From Adiantum capillus-veneris (Eukaryota > Streptophyta > Polypodiopsida > Polypodiales > Pteridaceae), in NCBI GenBank assembly GCA_014529385.2, contig CM043945.1, positions 143,726,741 through 143,790,740 of the forward strand: a stretch of DNA of 64,000 nucleotides, read 5' to 3'. Below the pieces are notes generated by a model, which worked only from the letters and a program-made list of their open reading frames with translations, did no database searches and was not told the DNA's origin. Positions 27,552 to 39,754 of this stretch are shown here, one piece after another. The number at the start of each line of letters is the position of its first letter. Position 1 is the first letter of the stretch. A program made the position numbers and the translations under genes.

Positions 27552-30500
27552 CTATGTGTGGATGGGATGGCTGAGCTCCATGGATGTGTAAGCCACAAAT
27601 CGTGCTCGTATGTTTTCCACCTTGGGAACAAAAATATAGGCGGAATGTAAAGAAGCCAGTATAGAATGCTTCTTCAAAAGTTTGCATGTAGTACAATGGT
27701 AGAAACATGAATCTGGCAAAGAGTTCATAGAGAACCTCATCACACTGGGCTGACTAGATAGGTCGTAGCATAAGCCTTGGTTGACCTCCAAGAATTCCAT
27801 CCATGGTGCATCACTTTGTTCTACATAATGAAATGTATGGATGCATGTGAGGATCATTTTGGCAATTTTTATAAACATGATGCATGCCAAATATGGTGTT
27901 CTCTTGAATATTTCCACCACCGCATTGAGATATAGTTCTCATTTGACTAACCTTTGGGTGGGGTAAGCCTGGGGTAGTTTAGACAAGCCGGATGTTTTTT
28001 GAGAATCTGTTGATGGATTTCCTGGCTTTTGACTCTAGAAATTGGGCAAAAGATTTGGTCTTTGCGGATCTCTAGTAGAGCCTGAGTATACAAAATGGTA
28101 TACATAGGGTGCCTGTTGAGCTAGGTTTTTTCCACAATAGTTGTGGATCCGCAACATCAACAGCTTGGTCCTTGACTAGTCCCTCTTTCACCTTGAGCAC
28201 TTCATACTTGATTAGTGGATATGGTAGAGACTACTAATTCCATGTTTCTGTAATATTTGAGGTGTGATTTGAGCTACATTTGCCAAATGCAGGATTCTCT
28301 CTTCCCATTCCATGGCTTCTTTCCATATATTTACCATTTCTTGAGAAATTTGAATCTTCAACTATTTTTTTATTTCGCCAGTTAAATTGTCCAATGGACC
28401 TTCAAGCACTGTATCTATCATTTCTTCTTCCTAGACAGAGGTGGACGCTTCTGCTAGGTCTATGCTCTGCAAGAACTGGTGAGCTTCTATCTCTGACACT
28501 GCTAGTCAATTAGTCCCTTGTTCATAAGCGTGCCGCTTTCAACTCAGATTGGAGCTTTTCTATTTTCTTTTGATATTATCCCCTTTGTTCATGAAGTTGA
28601 GTGATAGTTCTCTTTGTTGCATTCACTCTAGCTTAAATTCTATCTCATGATCTTTACATTGATTTTCCATTACCTAGTAGGCGAGGTCAGAGCGTTGGAG
28701 AGTAAGAACCGTGGGATTTGATTTTAAATTATCCAATATCTCACCTTGATCTTTCAATCTGACTTTTTCTTGTATCACTTTCATGTTGGCAATGTTGAGC
28801 TGCATTTGTGACCACTGTGGATGTGCATTGATGTTAAGAAGAGTAGAATCCATCTCTTTGATATTCCTTTCTTGCCTTTTCCTATAGTTGTCAATTGCTC
28901 CACTAGATTTGTCATTTCGGAGAGGTTGGCTTGCTGCTTTATGTTGGCCTCTTGGAACCTCCATCTATCTACCTCTGATGTCTCATAGAGAGCCTTGCAC
29001 TCCTCTAGAAATCCATTTACAACTTGTATTCTTCCTTCCAGTAATTGTTGATTAATAATGTTTGCTAGCTAGGTTTTCTTTTGTCGATGATACAGTTCAC
29101 TCTTCAGCTTCTCCAATATTTGATGTGAATATTACATGTACTTGTCGATATCTTCTAAGCCCTTTGTTCCAATTATGGAAGTTTTTTCATGTTTTCCATG
29201 TTTATCTTTATCTGTTTCTTCTAGTATTTCCTCTGTTGTTGGACGAGTACTTGTTCCCCAGCTTCAGCCTCCTTTCATATCTATTTTGATTCATTTGGTC
29301 TTTCTTTTAAAATATGTGTTTCTACTTCTAGTTCTATCATTCCTTGGCCGTCTTGAGCTATTTCTTGTGTCATCTTTTTATTGATGGTATATTCTTGGTC
29401 CACTTGTTTGGGCTCTTAATTCTATTTTGCAGTTTTTTCTTCATGTGTTTTTTCCTTATGAATTAGTGAAGGAGACTTTGCAGTTTCTTGAGCTTTCGAT
29501 GGAAGTGAACATTGGCTAAACTTCCTCATGTTATTTCTCTTCCTTATTGTAGAGTTTTTTGAGTTATGTATGGGGATCTTGGCCAGAATGATACATGGGA
29601 TTCTTGGATTGCATCTTGGATGGATTTGGCTTCCAAAATTCTTCGAAATTGCTTGTTCTCAAAGCCTCTCTTTGTCTTCCTAATCGGGCTGCTCTATGTG
29701 CTAATTCCTGATCAATGACAAGTTCTGGCACTTAAAATCTTCTTTTGGCAGCATGTTCTTCTAATTTTAATTTTCCTTTGGCCTACCTCTTCTTTTGTTC
29801 TTCTATTTTTGAGGCCTCTGATGCACTTTTTGGAACTTTTTCCTATTTGGATTCACTTCTTTTCCCCTCATCACTTTCTTCACTCTCTCCTTCAAAAGGT
29901 AAGACCTTTCCCCTTGTTGACCATCTCAATTAAGATGGTGGTGCCTCTGGTTCTTCCTCCTCCTTAGCTAGGTATTCTGGTCGGGGATAGGTGGTAGGTT
30001 GTCTTCCATTCCCATCGCATGACAAGAGATTTGTGTAAGGACTTCTAGGGCTCCCATGTATTTTATGCCCGTTCTTCTCTTTGTACTCTTAGGCATGGTA
30101 AGAGCATATTGGGCATGGTCGAGCTGCATTGGTAGCTTGGTTTTTAAGACTCTAAACTGATGTAGCTGAATGATTTGGAATTGTATCCCTGTTAGGCTTC
30201 TTAGTCGTAAAGTGAAGTGTTGGGTGAAAATACAGACAAGATTTCTAATCAGTTTATGAATCATATCTCAAACTATGGTTGTTGTCATGTTCCTTGAAAA
30301 CACACCCACCCTTTTCTTTTCACTTGAACTCAATGATTCACATGTCATTTGTAACTTCAAGGATTTTGCAATTATCTCTTCAGTAAATCTAGACTTCTAG
30401 TGTCTGCCTTGCAAGATCTGAGATCTTGGTTGTGCCATCTTCTTGAATGGATCTTTGGAGTTTGTATGCTCTCTAGAAATCCACTCCACATGATGCAAAT

Positions 30501-30760
30501 TCATAGTAGTCCGGTAGCCCTAGATGCTTGTTTTCTTTTGTCAAAGACGATTCCTTTGCCACATCATAAATCTCTTTAGGCATCAACTGTATCTCCACTT
30601 CCTTGCCATCTCACGTCATGAATTTCTCATGAAAAATGGCGACATGGTGCTTTTCTAGTAGTTCTTCTCCTGCATAAGTCTTCTTGGCTACCCCTATTGA
30701 TTCCTCTCCCAGTTGATAGGGGGGAAGCTTCTACAATCTTTGCTTCACTCATTTTGTTTT
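27552..30760 (-). pseudogene. Unknown protein of the D/E family, broken copy
   Basis: Minus-strand fragments align in order with element E. The N-terminal segment (30760-30430) reads LPPYQLGEES, MPKEIYDVA and SIQEDG. A segment with DHAQYAL and PPIPDQNT follows (30264-29968). A charged helical segment lies at 28964-28674. A segment similar to AMEWEERILHLANV lies near 28300. The C-terminal segment contains APWMEFLEVNQGLCYDLSSQ (27830-27750). Many stops and frameshifts. I do not recognise the family; it is not RT, integrase or a known gag. Confidence 0.55.
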
Positions 30761-30972
30761 AATTGGGGCAGGCGAGCTTTGCATTGAACCTAGGTGCAAG
30801 GATACAGAAATCTGTGATTAGGTGCATTTCAGAGTCAGGACACGGCATTTTGCCCCACTTGAATTGTGATTGACCATTTTGAAGTTGAAAGCCAATATGT
30901 TATTACCAAAAGCTATAGAGACAAATTGTGAACCAATATTGCAAAACAACTTGGAGTATAATTTACATCCAG

Positions 30973-31288
30973 AGCTATCAATCGTCAATTAATAGCTAGA
31001 GCACCATTTGGCCTTTAGTTGTGAGCTTTACCTCTGCTCTTGGGTTATAGTCATTGAAACTTGATAGGATTTCACTTTTGGATGTATTTGGATGAAAAAA
31101 ACACCAGATTCTGACCAATTCTTGGCTACAAGGCTTTTAAAATTGATAAAATGATGATGCAAAAATGTCCATTTGGCTTGAAATTTTGTGAGTTGGCTAG
31201 TGGGAATAGGCTTAAACAAGTAAAGAACAAAATTTGCCGAGGCAAATCATTTTTTATATTCCAAAGCTATTAATTGTGATTAATAGCT
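30973..31288. repeat. Two palindromes about 290 bp apart upstream of the element D coding region
   Basis: Imperfect palindrome at 30973-30997 and near-perfect one at 31265-31288 (AGCTATTAAT, four-base centre, ATTAATAGCT). Centres are about 291 bp apart. Element E has similarly spaced palindromes of different sequence. Confidence 0.7.
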
Positions 31289-31389
31289 TGGTGTATTTTT
31301 CATGGACTTTCATTTTGAAGTTATGGGGTGTTTGGTCATCGTGTTCTCAAGCTCTACTTGTGACTTGCTACTTTTTTGTTTGCCCATTT

Positions 31390-31690
31390 GATCAAGTAAT
31401 TTTTTACCACAATAATATATTGTTATTGCATCTTATATGTTGGTGGTTGTATTGGGGACCGATAAAGTCCACATCCCACTTAGAAAATGCACGTGCTCCC
31501 ATCATAGGTTGCAAATGGAATACTGTCAATTCTTGTTGGGATATTTGCTTGTTGACATTAATCACATTGTTAAGTAAATTTTTTTGCATCAGCGAGCAAG
31601 GTTGGCCACCAAATTCCCACCATCAATATAGCTCTAGTTGTAGTTTCATGAGAGAAATGACCTCTTGTCAGACCAGCATGTGATTGTTCC
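31390..31690 (-). pseudogene. Gypsy integrase fragment
   Basis: Minus-strand frames give GGIWWPTL-like, CQQANIPTRID-like and KWDVDFIGP segments, the zinc-domain end and first catalytic Asp region of a Ty3 integrase. Stops and frameshifts are present. No other pol domain is visible nearby. Confidence 0.55.
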
Positions 31691-32481
31691 AAGATAGGAA
31701 GGTATTCATCCTCACCGGCACATAGTCCGAGCTATTGGTCCTTTCATCATTGATAGAGTTGATGTAGAACCATCACGTAGTTGGTTGCTTTTGTTTTCTT
31801 CCCTTCCCTCACTCCCTGCTAGCTCTCTCCACCTTTGAAGGTGTTTGAGGTCTTGGGATTGAGGCCGGGGATATGTTAATGCTTTTTCAAGTTAATTAAG
31901 GGCATAATTTTGGTGTGTGAATTCTACCATATTCATAGCACCAACCAGGTCTCAAGGAACACTATACCATGTCTCTCTTTATGGGGGAATCTATAATACA
32001 AAAGCCTTTTGGAGGGGGGACTGGCTCCACATAAATCCGCTTCTCAACTGTTGTCAATTTCTCTAATCCTTTCTCTCTCTCTTTCCCAAGTATTTTCCAT
32101 GCCAATCTAATCAGGTGTAATGTTCATTTTTCTACCTTTGATCAATCACTCTTCTTATTCTCTTTAAGAATTCTCTTACAAGAAATGCTCACAATTAAAA
32201 TTTTGATTTCCGCTACAATCAATGTTATAGCCATATTCCATTACATTTTGTGTTTGTGGATTTGCATGGTTTAATCATAATTTTTAACACGTTTATGGCA
32301 TGTATGGTTATTATGGTTAGATAGCCAAAATACTGCCAAAACTCTGGTAAATTTTTTTCCGATAGTTTTATGCGCATGATTTGATGTGATCCAAGTTGTG
32401 ATTGCAAGTTGCACTTGTTAGGTGCAGCGGTTATGAGGGGTGGTACCGAGGTGGTGCCATGGCTAGGTACAGCGAGAAAAG

Positions 32482-32554
<73 letters not shown>

Positions 32555-33270
32555 GAGTCAACACAGTAGAAACAAAACAACGCTATATTGTATTGAAAGC
32601 CTGACAATATAAAAGGTAACCTTGCCATGCATAACTTGGAGTCCAAGTGAAGTCACCTGCATGCTCCATAAAGGGAATTTCCCATAGGCTAGACGCTCAA
32701 GATAACTGACCGAGGGATTGAACCCAACAATCGTCCCCTCAAGCCCGAACTGGACAAGCAACTCATGATACCTCGAGTTTTTGGTGTACTTGTCAACCGT
32801 GAGTTTTAGGTTTTCTCATAACCAAGGATTTTTGGTGTATCCATAACCTGGTGCTAGATCAGTAACCCCCCCTTGAATAGATAGGGTGTAGGTCAAAAAA
32901 AAGTTAGCTACCAAAAATGGAGTTTTTGGTTCACTGCCAAACCCTGGGTTTATGGTGTTCCCAGTAACCTCATGAGAAGTGCAACAAAATGGACTGAGAA
33001 CAAATAATTTTGGGAGGTCTTACCACTTGATTTTCGTGGTAGTGTCTATAAACCTTACAAATTTGATATGATGACAACTGACAAGCATGACAATGACTGA
33101 CAACAAGTAATGTAAAAGAGGCTTTGACTGGAAAACATAATTGTGTTGACAAAACATAAGAGATCTATGACATTAAGGGAAAAACATTTTTTTGTACTTT
33201 TTGTTGATGTACCGAGTGCTCGAAGCAAATCCATCTTCATTGTTGGGACCTTCGATATGTTGTAATCCTT
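31690..33270. other. AT-rich spacer, no gene seen
   Basis: Only a long GA microsatellite (32484-32551) and scattered short frames. A short purine-rich run near 31997-32025 has no recognisable LTR partner. Confidence 0.6.
32484..32551 (+). repeat. Microsatellite (GA)34
   Basis: Uninterrupted GA run; the serine/leucine-rich ORF on the other strand is an artefact. Confidence 0.97.
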
Positions 33271-33272
33271 GG

Positions 33273-33477
33273 ACAAGATAAATATCTGCATACACACCAA
33301 GACGTGTAGGCATAATACCCACATAGCCGCAATAAGCAAGACGTGTAGGCATATCTGCATACCTACCAAGACATGTAGGCATAATACCCACATAGCCGCA
33401 ATAAGCAAGACGTGTAGGCATATCTGCATACCTACCAAGACATGTAGGCATAATACCCACATAGCCGCAATAAGCAA
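33273..33477. repeat. 69-bp tandem repeat, about 2.8 copies
   Basis: CATAATACCC recurs at 33311, 33380 and 33449, exactly 69 bp apart. Each unit contains two related TGTAGGCAT motifs. Because 69 is a multiple of three, both strands show repetitive ORFs (for example LAYCGYVGIMPTCLGRYADM on the minus strand). Probably non-coding. Confidence 0.9.
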
Positions 33478-33999
33478 TATGCTGCCAATCTAGAAATTTA
33501 TAATTTGTTAAGCTTGACAGATAGCTTCCAAGAGCACTTGCTAGTCGATGAGCACCGGACTGCTGGACTGCGGGGTGTGAACACACCTTTGCTCAAAGCC
33601 AATTGAGTGGCCAATGTATAAGAGTGTGAACACAAATATAAAGAAAAAAAAATCTGCTTTGTAGCCGAAACTGGCGATGGCGTGGATGGAGAACGTGGCT
33701 TGCAGTTGCTGCTAGCCTTTGAACATTCCAAAGCTACAAGCACCTTCAAGTTCTACGTGAAAAAAGAAAGAGATAGTTGGGATTCTTGTACGATTCTACG
33801 TTTTGAACAGTTTTTCTCCGTTTTATAATATATATTGTGTTCACGTGGATTTTTGTCCATTTCTATTTATATGCGTCATTGTGTCATTGTATTTAATGGT
33901 CTTTGCGTCCACTCCAGGTATGTATGCTCTAGGTATGTCCATGTTTTCTACTCCATTCATTCAATATTAAGTTTAAATGTTCGTGTGTTTAATGCAAGT

Positions 34000-35320
34000 A
34001 TGGATGATGAGGAGTTTCTTTCTTCTTTGTCACCCCAGCAGAGACAGTGGTACGTGGAGCGTCATCGCTCTGGCACACCATCACGCGTTCCTACCTTCCG
34101 CATCTCCCTTTGTTTTGGAGCATTCAACGTGCTCCAAAGCTTCGGTGTCGACGAGACGATCTTCACACTCATCTAAGCACTGGCGCTCTAGTGGTGGCGG
34201 TGGTGGTTGTTGCGGGGATGCCGCCGCCGATGCTTCGACACCGCCTCGTGTTCGATGAGGCTCTTTACCCTCCCCTTCTTTGCCCGCCCCGACACCAGCC
34301 ACGGCATCGCCATCGACACCAGGTTTTGCGCAGTTGACTGACGTTCCTAGCGGCTACACACCACTAGCTACTTCTCCAGGAGTCACTCCAATGGATACTC
34401 TTCGCTTCGGGGCTCAGACTCCAGTGGAGACACCTGACGTCCGTACCCCCATTGACACACTACTAGAGACCCTTGCCGGGACACCCAGGTTCACGCGTCA
34501 GCGGCGAGAGGGCTTGCCTTACTCCGTCGACTTCAGCGGTGGCATCATCTTGGATGATGAAGGCGAGAAGGTGATTTCGTGCATGCGCGGTCTTTGCTCT
34601 CAGGTGTTTAGACACTACATACTAAACACCTGGAGTGAAGTACCGAATGATTTAAAAAACAGAGTCATCAGCATGCTTCATGACGAGTTTCCCATTCCAA
34701 CACGGGATGACCGCTTCAATGAAGACGTGATGAAGGTTCGAATGCGCGAATACTGCAAGCACAAGTGTTCCGAAGTGCAAAAAGCAATCAAGCATGGGTG
34801 GAATAGACTAGATTGGCTGGCCAAAGAAGATTGGAAGAATTCGAAGAAAGCAGCACGCGAGAATCCTGACAAGTGGAAGCAACAAAAGGAGGTAGCCAGA
34901 GCGCGAGTAGAGGCAGGGAGCTCACACCACTTGGGGAGCGGCGGGTGGGCATCATTTGAGGTCGATTTTGTAAGTGTTTTCACATTGCTCTTTATGTTTG
35001 ATAGTTTAGGGTTTATGGGTTTTTAAATTCTAACATAATGGATTCTTTGTATGTTTGGACAATGGTCGATGACAGGACGTGATCCCACACCGTAGGAGCG
35101 CGAGTACGCACGCAGGAAGGGCTTAAACGTCCTGATGCATATTCTGAGTTCTCGCGGCAGCATGGTTAGTATTAGAGTTTACTCTTTTCTATTTGTTGTA
35201 TTGTTTTATAAACGTCGCTATATGTTTATACTTACAAAAAGCTGTCTTATTGTTTTTTTTACAGAATCCTACAGATACGCCACTTAGACGCGATGAGATG
35301 TCTGATTAGACAACGTCAGT
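34000..35320 (+). pseudogene. CACTA-associated transposase-like gene (Transposase_24 type), degraded
   Basis: ATG at 34000 starts MDDEEFLSSLSPQQRQWYVE. A frameshift in the GC-rich stretch leads to the main frame 34280-34969. The main frame has a Pro/Thr-rich part then IILDDEGEKVISCMRGLC, WSEVPNDLKNRVISMLHDEF, CSEVQKAIKHGWNRLDWLA, WKNSKKAARENPDKW and a SSHHLGSGGWASF-like end. That pattern resembles the plant Transposase_24 family found with En/Spm (CACTA) elements. Splice-like sites occur at 34970/35075 and about 35165/35265, with a short final exon. Frame after the first intron is ambiguous and one option contains a stop. A CACTA-like terminus lies about 640 bp downstream. Confidence 0.5.
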
Positions 35321-35329
35321 CTAGCCGTA

Positions 35330-35690
35330 GCTAGATAGCATTAGTTTCTTTTTGTCATACCTTATGTATCATGAGACGACTTTTATACGTCTTTTTAAAA
35401 ACCATGTATATTTTTTCAATAATGACAATGGCGTTGTAACTATTACGTTTGCAAAGTTTAACAATCAAGTGATTTTTCCTATGATGTGTACAATTGTCAT
35501 TGATTTACTTTCATCAATTCATGCTTGTCAGTTCTGTATCTTTATTTTGCAAACAATACGTACTATGGATGATGGAGTTACTGGTTATATTGTCTTGTGG
35601 GTGACTATTTTGGGTCTATATCTACCTTTGCACTTTTTTTCAAAGGTGAATCAATTAATGAAACATTCAATATGGTTGATGGGTGGCAGG
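35330..35690. other. AT-rich segment between transposase-like gene and CACTA end
   Basis: No gene recognised; likely the element 3' untranslated region. Confidence 0.4.
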
Positions 35691-35699
35691 GACCACCAA

Positions 35700-35961
35700 A
35701 ACATTTTCCTCTCGGACGTCGCTATATAAGGCACTGCAGCGTCGCTATAAACGTCGCTATAGATGGCCTGCAAACGTCTCTGTAATCGTCGCTATAGGCG
35801 TTGCTATATAGCGACGCATATAGCGACTGTTATAGCAACGCTTATTGCGACATTCTCGTATCGACGCTGTTAGCGACAGTCTTAGCGACGTCGAGGGTTA
35901 TAAAAATCCAATGTATTTCCGTCGCTAACAGCGTCACAAGAGCACACAACCTCTTGTAGTG
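35700..35961. mobile_element. CACTA-like element terminus with subterminal repeats
   Basis: Many direct and inverted copies of GTCGCTATA, TAGCGAC and GACGTC-like motifs end at CTCTTGTAGTG (35961). On the other strand this reads CACTACAAGAG, the usual start of plant CACTA elements. Subterminal repeats of this sort bind transposase in En/Spm. The other end was not found. Confidence 0.6.
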
Positions 35962-36493
35962 AGCGGACACGAGGTTCAGACAGCAGCATCTCGCCGCGGA
36001 GGTACGTAGGACGACCAGAGGCATATCTCATCTTCGCAGCGGAGGCTTCAACACCTTTCGCTATGACTTTGTGAGTTTCCAATTCAATCCTAGCTATGGC
36101 GTTTTTTTTCAAGAGTGATGAATCATGTATTCTTAATTACTTTAATTTTTATATAAACGTAGAATCTTGCAATGTATCCAGCCCCGACACGCCAAGAGGA
36201 GACAAATGGATATCGGAAAGGCATTTATGAAGTATTGAATGATCTTGCTGCCGTGTAGGAGATCCTGCAGACTGCGAGGCCTTAGAGTCTCGCTGATTGA
36301 TTGACGTGAGACGTTTGATCGAGAAAAATAATATGTGTGAGTTGACTTAATTAATTAAGTATATGTGAAGTAATATCATACTAATTTTGTGACTTGTCTC
36401 TTTATGTGCAGGTTGTGACGCGGGAGTCATCAGTGGATTTCTATATATGTTTTGTGAGACACAGACACATCTTTGTGTTTCTTTCTTGTATAG

Positions 36494-36655
36494 ATATGGT
36501 TATGGTTATTGTTTATTGTTTATGGACGGTATGGTTATGGTTATTGTTTTGTTTATGGTTATGTTTAACTTTATGGTTATAGTTATGGTTATTGTTTTGT
36601 TTATGGTTATGGTTATCGTTATGGTTTTGATCAATATGGTTATGGTTATGGTTTT
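36494..36655 (+). repeat. TATGGT-type minisatellite
   Basis: Irregular tandem array of TATGGT and TTATTGTTTTG units. Predicted ORFs rich in His/Asn or Val/Met are repeat products. Confidence 0.85.
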
Positions 36656-36834
36656 GCACAAAGTTCGTTTCATTTCTTCCATCAAGTTGTGCCTTAAATC
36701 TCATGTGAGATCCTACATGGATATCATGTAAGAGGCGTATACATATGGTTTTTTTTTTTAAGTTTATGTTAAAACGAAGGGAACTCTGCCGAAATTTTTG
36801 TGGGAGCACGGTTGATTTTGGTGCTGCTCGCTTT

Positions 36835-36918
36835 CTTGGGTAGAGGACAGGCAGTCAGGCTGTGGCTGTGTCCATCTTTTCATTGGGCACAGGCCAGGTT
36901 GCCTGTCCTCTGCCCAAG
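36835..36918. repeat. Hairpin with about 20-bp arms
   Basis: Arm 36835-36854 (CTTGGGTAGAGGACAGGCAG) pairs with 36899-36918 with two mismatches; loop about 44 bases. Confidence 0.8.
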
Positions 36919-36934
36919 ATTTTTTTTTTTGGAT

Positions 36935-37064
36935 ATGGTCGTCGAAATACGTGTCGAAAACAGTGACGAAGATATCGACACGTATTTCGACTGTTTCATA
37001 GGGACGAAGATTTCGACGTTTCGCATCGAAATCTGCGTCGAAGTCACCTATTTTTGTTGTAGTG
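36935..37064. mobile_element. Second CACTA-like terminus
   Basis: Repeated TCGAAAT/ATTTCGACG motifs in both orientations end at TTTTTGTTGTAGTG (37064), the complement of CACTACAACAAAAA. Different subterminal motif from 35700-35961, so a separate element. Partner end not identified. Confidence 0.55.
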
Positions 37065-37742
37065 TTGTGCATACAAGGTCTGAGGACAGGCATGTAGAGC
37101 AGGACAGCTCTTTGAGTGCACGACCAGAGCAGACACTCGTAGTGGTGACAGGTTTTGAGGCTTTTCCAATCAGGGAGAAGAGTCGTGAGTCACATGTGCG
37201 AGATGGTGCTAGAGCAGATGTAGTTGCATGCACATCTACGGAGTGAGCAAATGGGCATAGGTTGAGAGTCTCTCACCTATATCTCTTCGTATATAGTAGT
37301 AGTTTGGCTAATAACACCCACTTTTGACACATTTGCCTTTACGTGGCAGATTTTCGGGGTAAAAGGCTTATGTGTCCACCCACCAACCTTATTGTTTATA
37401 TACATATGAATAAGGGGCTCACTCGCTCTACTCCCACAAAGCGAAGCTCCACCCACATCGTGTGTGCATCTCTTCCCTTCCCCACTCTCTCACACACTCT
37501 TCTCGCTTCCATATCATGAACATCGATCCTACAAGTAGATCATGGAGGTAGCGTCTCAACCATCTCCAAAAAGCAGGGGGCGGCATTGTAAAACAAGCTT
37601 GCACCACAATGGGGCAACCGAAGACTCTACCCGGTCTGAATTCATGCCCCGCACCAATCTTCCCTCCTCTGAACACACCCACTTGCAAGGGAGAAGGTGG
37701 GAACCAATAGACCTCATTGTAGGGGAGCTCAAGATAGCCCTA

Positions 37743-37768
37743 CATCATCATCATCATCATCATCATCA
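37743..37768 (+). repeat. Microsatellite (CAT)n
   Basis: About 8.7 CAT units, giving a poly-His tail to a chance ORF. Confidence 0.95.
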
Positions 37769-38244
37769 GTGAGTATACTAATGTCCAACTACAACATTTT
37801 GAACATACCAAGTAGAAACTTTAGGAAGATTTTATCCCCATTTGGGATTCATTTTATCCCCATTTGGGGAATGATGTTGATAAAGACCTAATACATTGAG
37901 TATGACTTAGTGAAAGAAGGATCTAAATGCTTCCACACCTTGGAAACAATGAAATTGTGGGATATAGGCATACCAAAAGAATTGGTCGTGAGTTTGAACG
38001 GGTTTTCTAAGATAATTGCAATGTTGAGAGTCTTGGATTACACATTGGCAACCATGAGAGTGGGATCTAAATTGGTGTCTGATTAGTTTGCTGATCCAAT
38101 AACCATAGTTGCTAATCTAACAAGTGGATCATTTCTTGGTGATTAGACTTTTTTATTTTACATGAGTTAAGCCTTGCCTATCATCCCTAAAGTCTAATTA
38201 TTCATTGATTTGAAGATTTCAATGTGCAACAATTTGTCTCATGT

Positions 38245-38400
38245 TTTTTATACACTTGTACTTGCTCTTTGTTGACTACATATGAGAATAGTACTCATCT
38301 TGACCCAGAAGAAACACGCCGTGCTTTTCTATACATTTGTACTTGCTCTTTCTTGACTACATATGAGAATAGTACTCATCTTGACCCACGAGTAGCATGT
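38245..38400 (+). repeat. 81-bp tandem duplication
   Basis: CTTGCTCTTT followed by TTGACTACATATGAGAATAG occurs at 38261 and 38342, 81 bp apart, with few differences. Confidence 0.85.
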
Positions 38401-38661
38401 CATACTTATCTACAATTGTATACAGTGTACACCCATGAGCTACTCATCATGAGTATTTACAATCCCCCAAAATCCTTGTTGGCATGTTGAAACATGTTTT
38501 AGAGCATTAGAGAAGAAGGGGGATTAAATTTGAAAAGGTGTACATAATTTTGATTATCTTTGTTTAGTTTGTAAATGGACCTTTTATCCTCAAGATTTCC
38601 TTTTCAACTATTTGTTTTGAAATGACTTTCTTTCCCTTCATTTTAAAATGTCCCCCTCAAC

Positions 38662-39108
38662 AAAATATGGAAGAGACAATGGCCGGAAGAACGGTGGAAG
38701 GAAGTCATGGAGAACATCTATCTGGAAGCCAAAGTGGCCGTAGCTTATGAAGATATTTTTATGGTAGGTAATGTAGGGAGCTTTACTGACGAGCGTAAAG
38801 ATCCAAGAGAGAGGAATTGGGTCAGATGGGTGCATATGATAGCTAGTGAAGATCTAGCCCACCTATTCATGGAATGCGAGGCGATCAGAGGCCTGGCACG
38901 AAAAATTTGCGAGTGGGTCCAAAGGACATGGCAGATTAGATTCTTTAAAACTGATCTCTTCCTTGGTGACAAGAAGTTGGGATGTCTTGCTCTTCTCATC
39001 TGCACTCAAACTATCAAGTGCTTCTTCTTTCATCATATATGGTCACTCACAAATTGTAAGTTTTGCACAAAAAAAAAAGCCAATGTGATCCTTAACCTTG
39101 TTTTCTAA
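38662..39108 (+). pseudogene. LINE 3' end: zinc-binding RT tail (zf-RVT-like) fragment
   Basis: Open frame with KIWKRQWPEERWKEVMENIY, then ASEDLAHLFMECEAIRGLA and a Leu/Cys-rich tail, the usual look of the C-terminal zf-RVT region of plant LINE reverse transcriptases (EDxxHLFxxC). No RT core or endonuclease is present. It could instead be chance, as only about 130 residues are available. Confidence 0.45.
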
Positions 39109-39290
39109 TGTATTTTTGAAAGGTCCAACCTGTGAGAAGACGTTGGGGATACAACACCTTACATGCCTTGAAAACAAAAAAACAAACAACATGGATTTTT
39201 TTAATTTTTTTAAAGAAATATCTGCAACTTGGAAATCACAACACACATAGATCCCCAACTTTTCTAGGTGGAGAGGTGAGTCTTCTTAGT

Positions 39291-39345
39291 CAGATAAGGT
39301 TGACTCTTAGGGGCGTTTCCCATGTGATTTAGTCAACCTTATCTG
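39291..39345. repeat. Perfect 15-bp inverted repeat
   Basis: CAGATAAGGTTGACT (39291-39305) and its exact complement (39331-39345) with a 25-base loop. Confidence 0.9.
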
Positions 39346-39754
39346 GCCAAGAACATGGATATTTCTCCCTGGAAGTGCAAAATTTTTAGTCCACACTCCA
39401 ATCCCTTCGTTGAAGACTTCCTTTTCGGCTTCTTGCTTACAAAAGTTATAGTTTCAATTTGTAAATGATCCTTTCATTTAGGGACGAGGACTTCTTTTTC
39501 AAATTTTTGTTGCCAAAATTAAACTGTTACCATTTTCAAAAATTTCAAAAAGTTTTCCTAACGTTGCCAGTAATCCTACTATTACCTTGAAAAAGGGGGG
39601 GCTTAAGCGAGGGTTACGGGAGAGTTGCTTTGTCCTTCAATGGGGGGTTAGGGGAGCTAATGAAAGCAAAGCATGTGTGTTGGTTTTTTTTTTTTTTTTT
39701 TTTACATCAACGCGATGAAGATAGTAGGGAGAAACTATACACATATCATGTATT

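Larger units (their letters stand above)
26900..31300 (-). mobile_element. Element D: decayed antisense LTR element of an unrecognised family
   Basis: Minus-strand order: upstream region with palindromes (31288-30973), degenerate coding region (about 30760-27550), polypurine tract (complement of 27407-27418) and a presumed 3' LTR starting TGTTGATATC at 27406 and running leftward. The LTR contains a minus-strand TATAAAAG (complement of about 27165-27172). It is colinear with element E (59146-64000). The left boundary and 5' LTR were not found. Confidence 0.6.
37065..38660. other. Spacer without a recognisable gene
   Basis: Contains a CAT triplet run (37743-37768) and an 81-bp tandem duplication (next entries). 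No conserved ORF. Confidence 0.5.

Noticed and set aside
27552-30264. Plus-strand ORFs across elements D and E
   Set aside because: Conservation between D and E is on the minus strand; plus-strand frames are not conserved.
33301-33477. Possible CRISPR-like array
   Set aside because: Directly adjoining 69-bp tandem units without unique spacers, in a plant nuclear context.
36513-36809. Asn/His-rich minus-strand ORF
   Set aside because: Arises from the TATGGT minisatellite.
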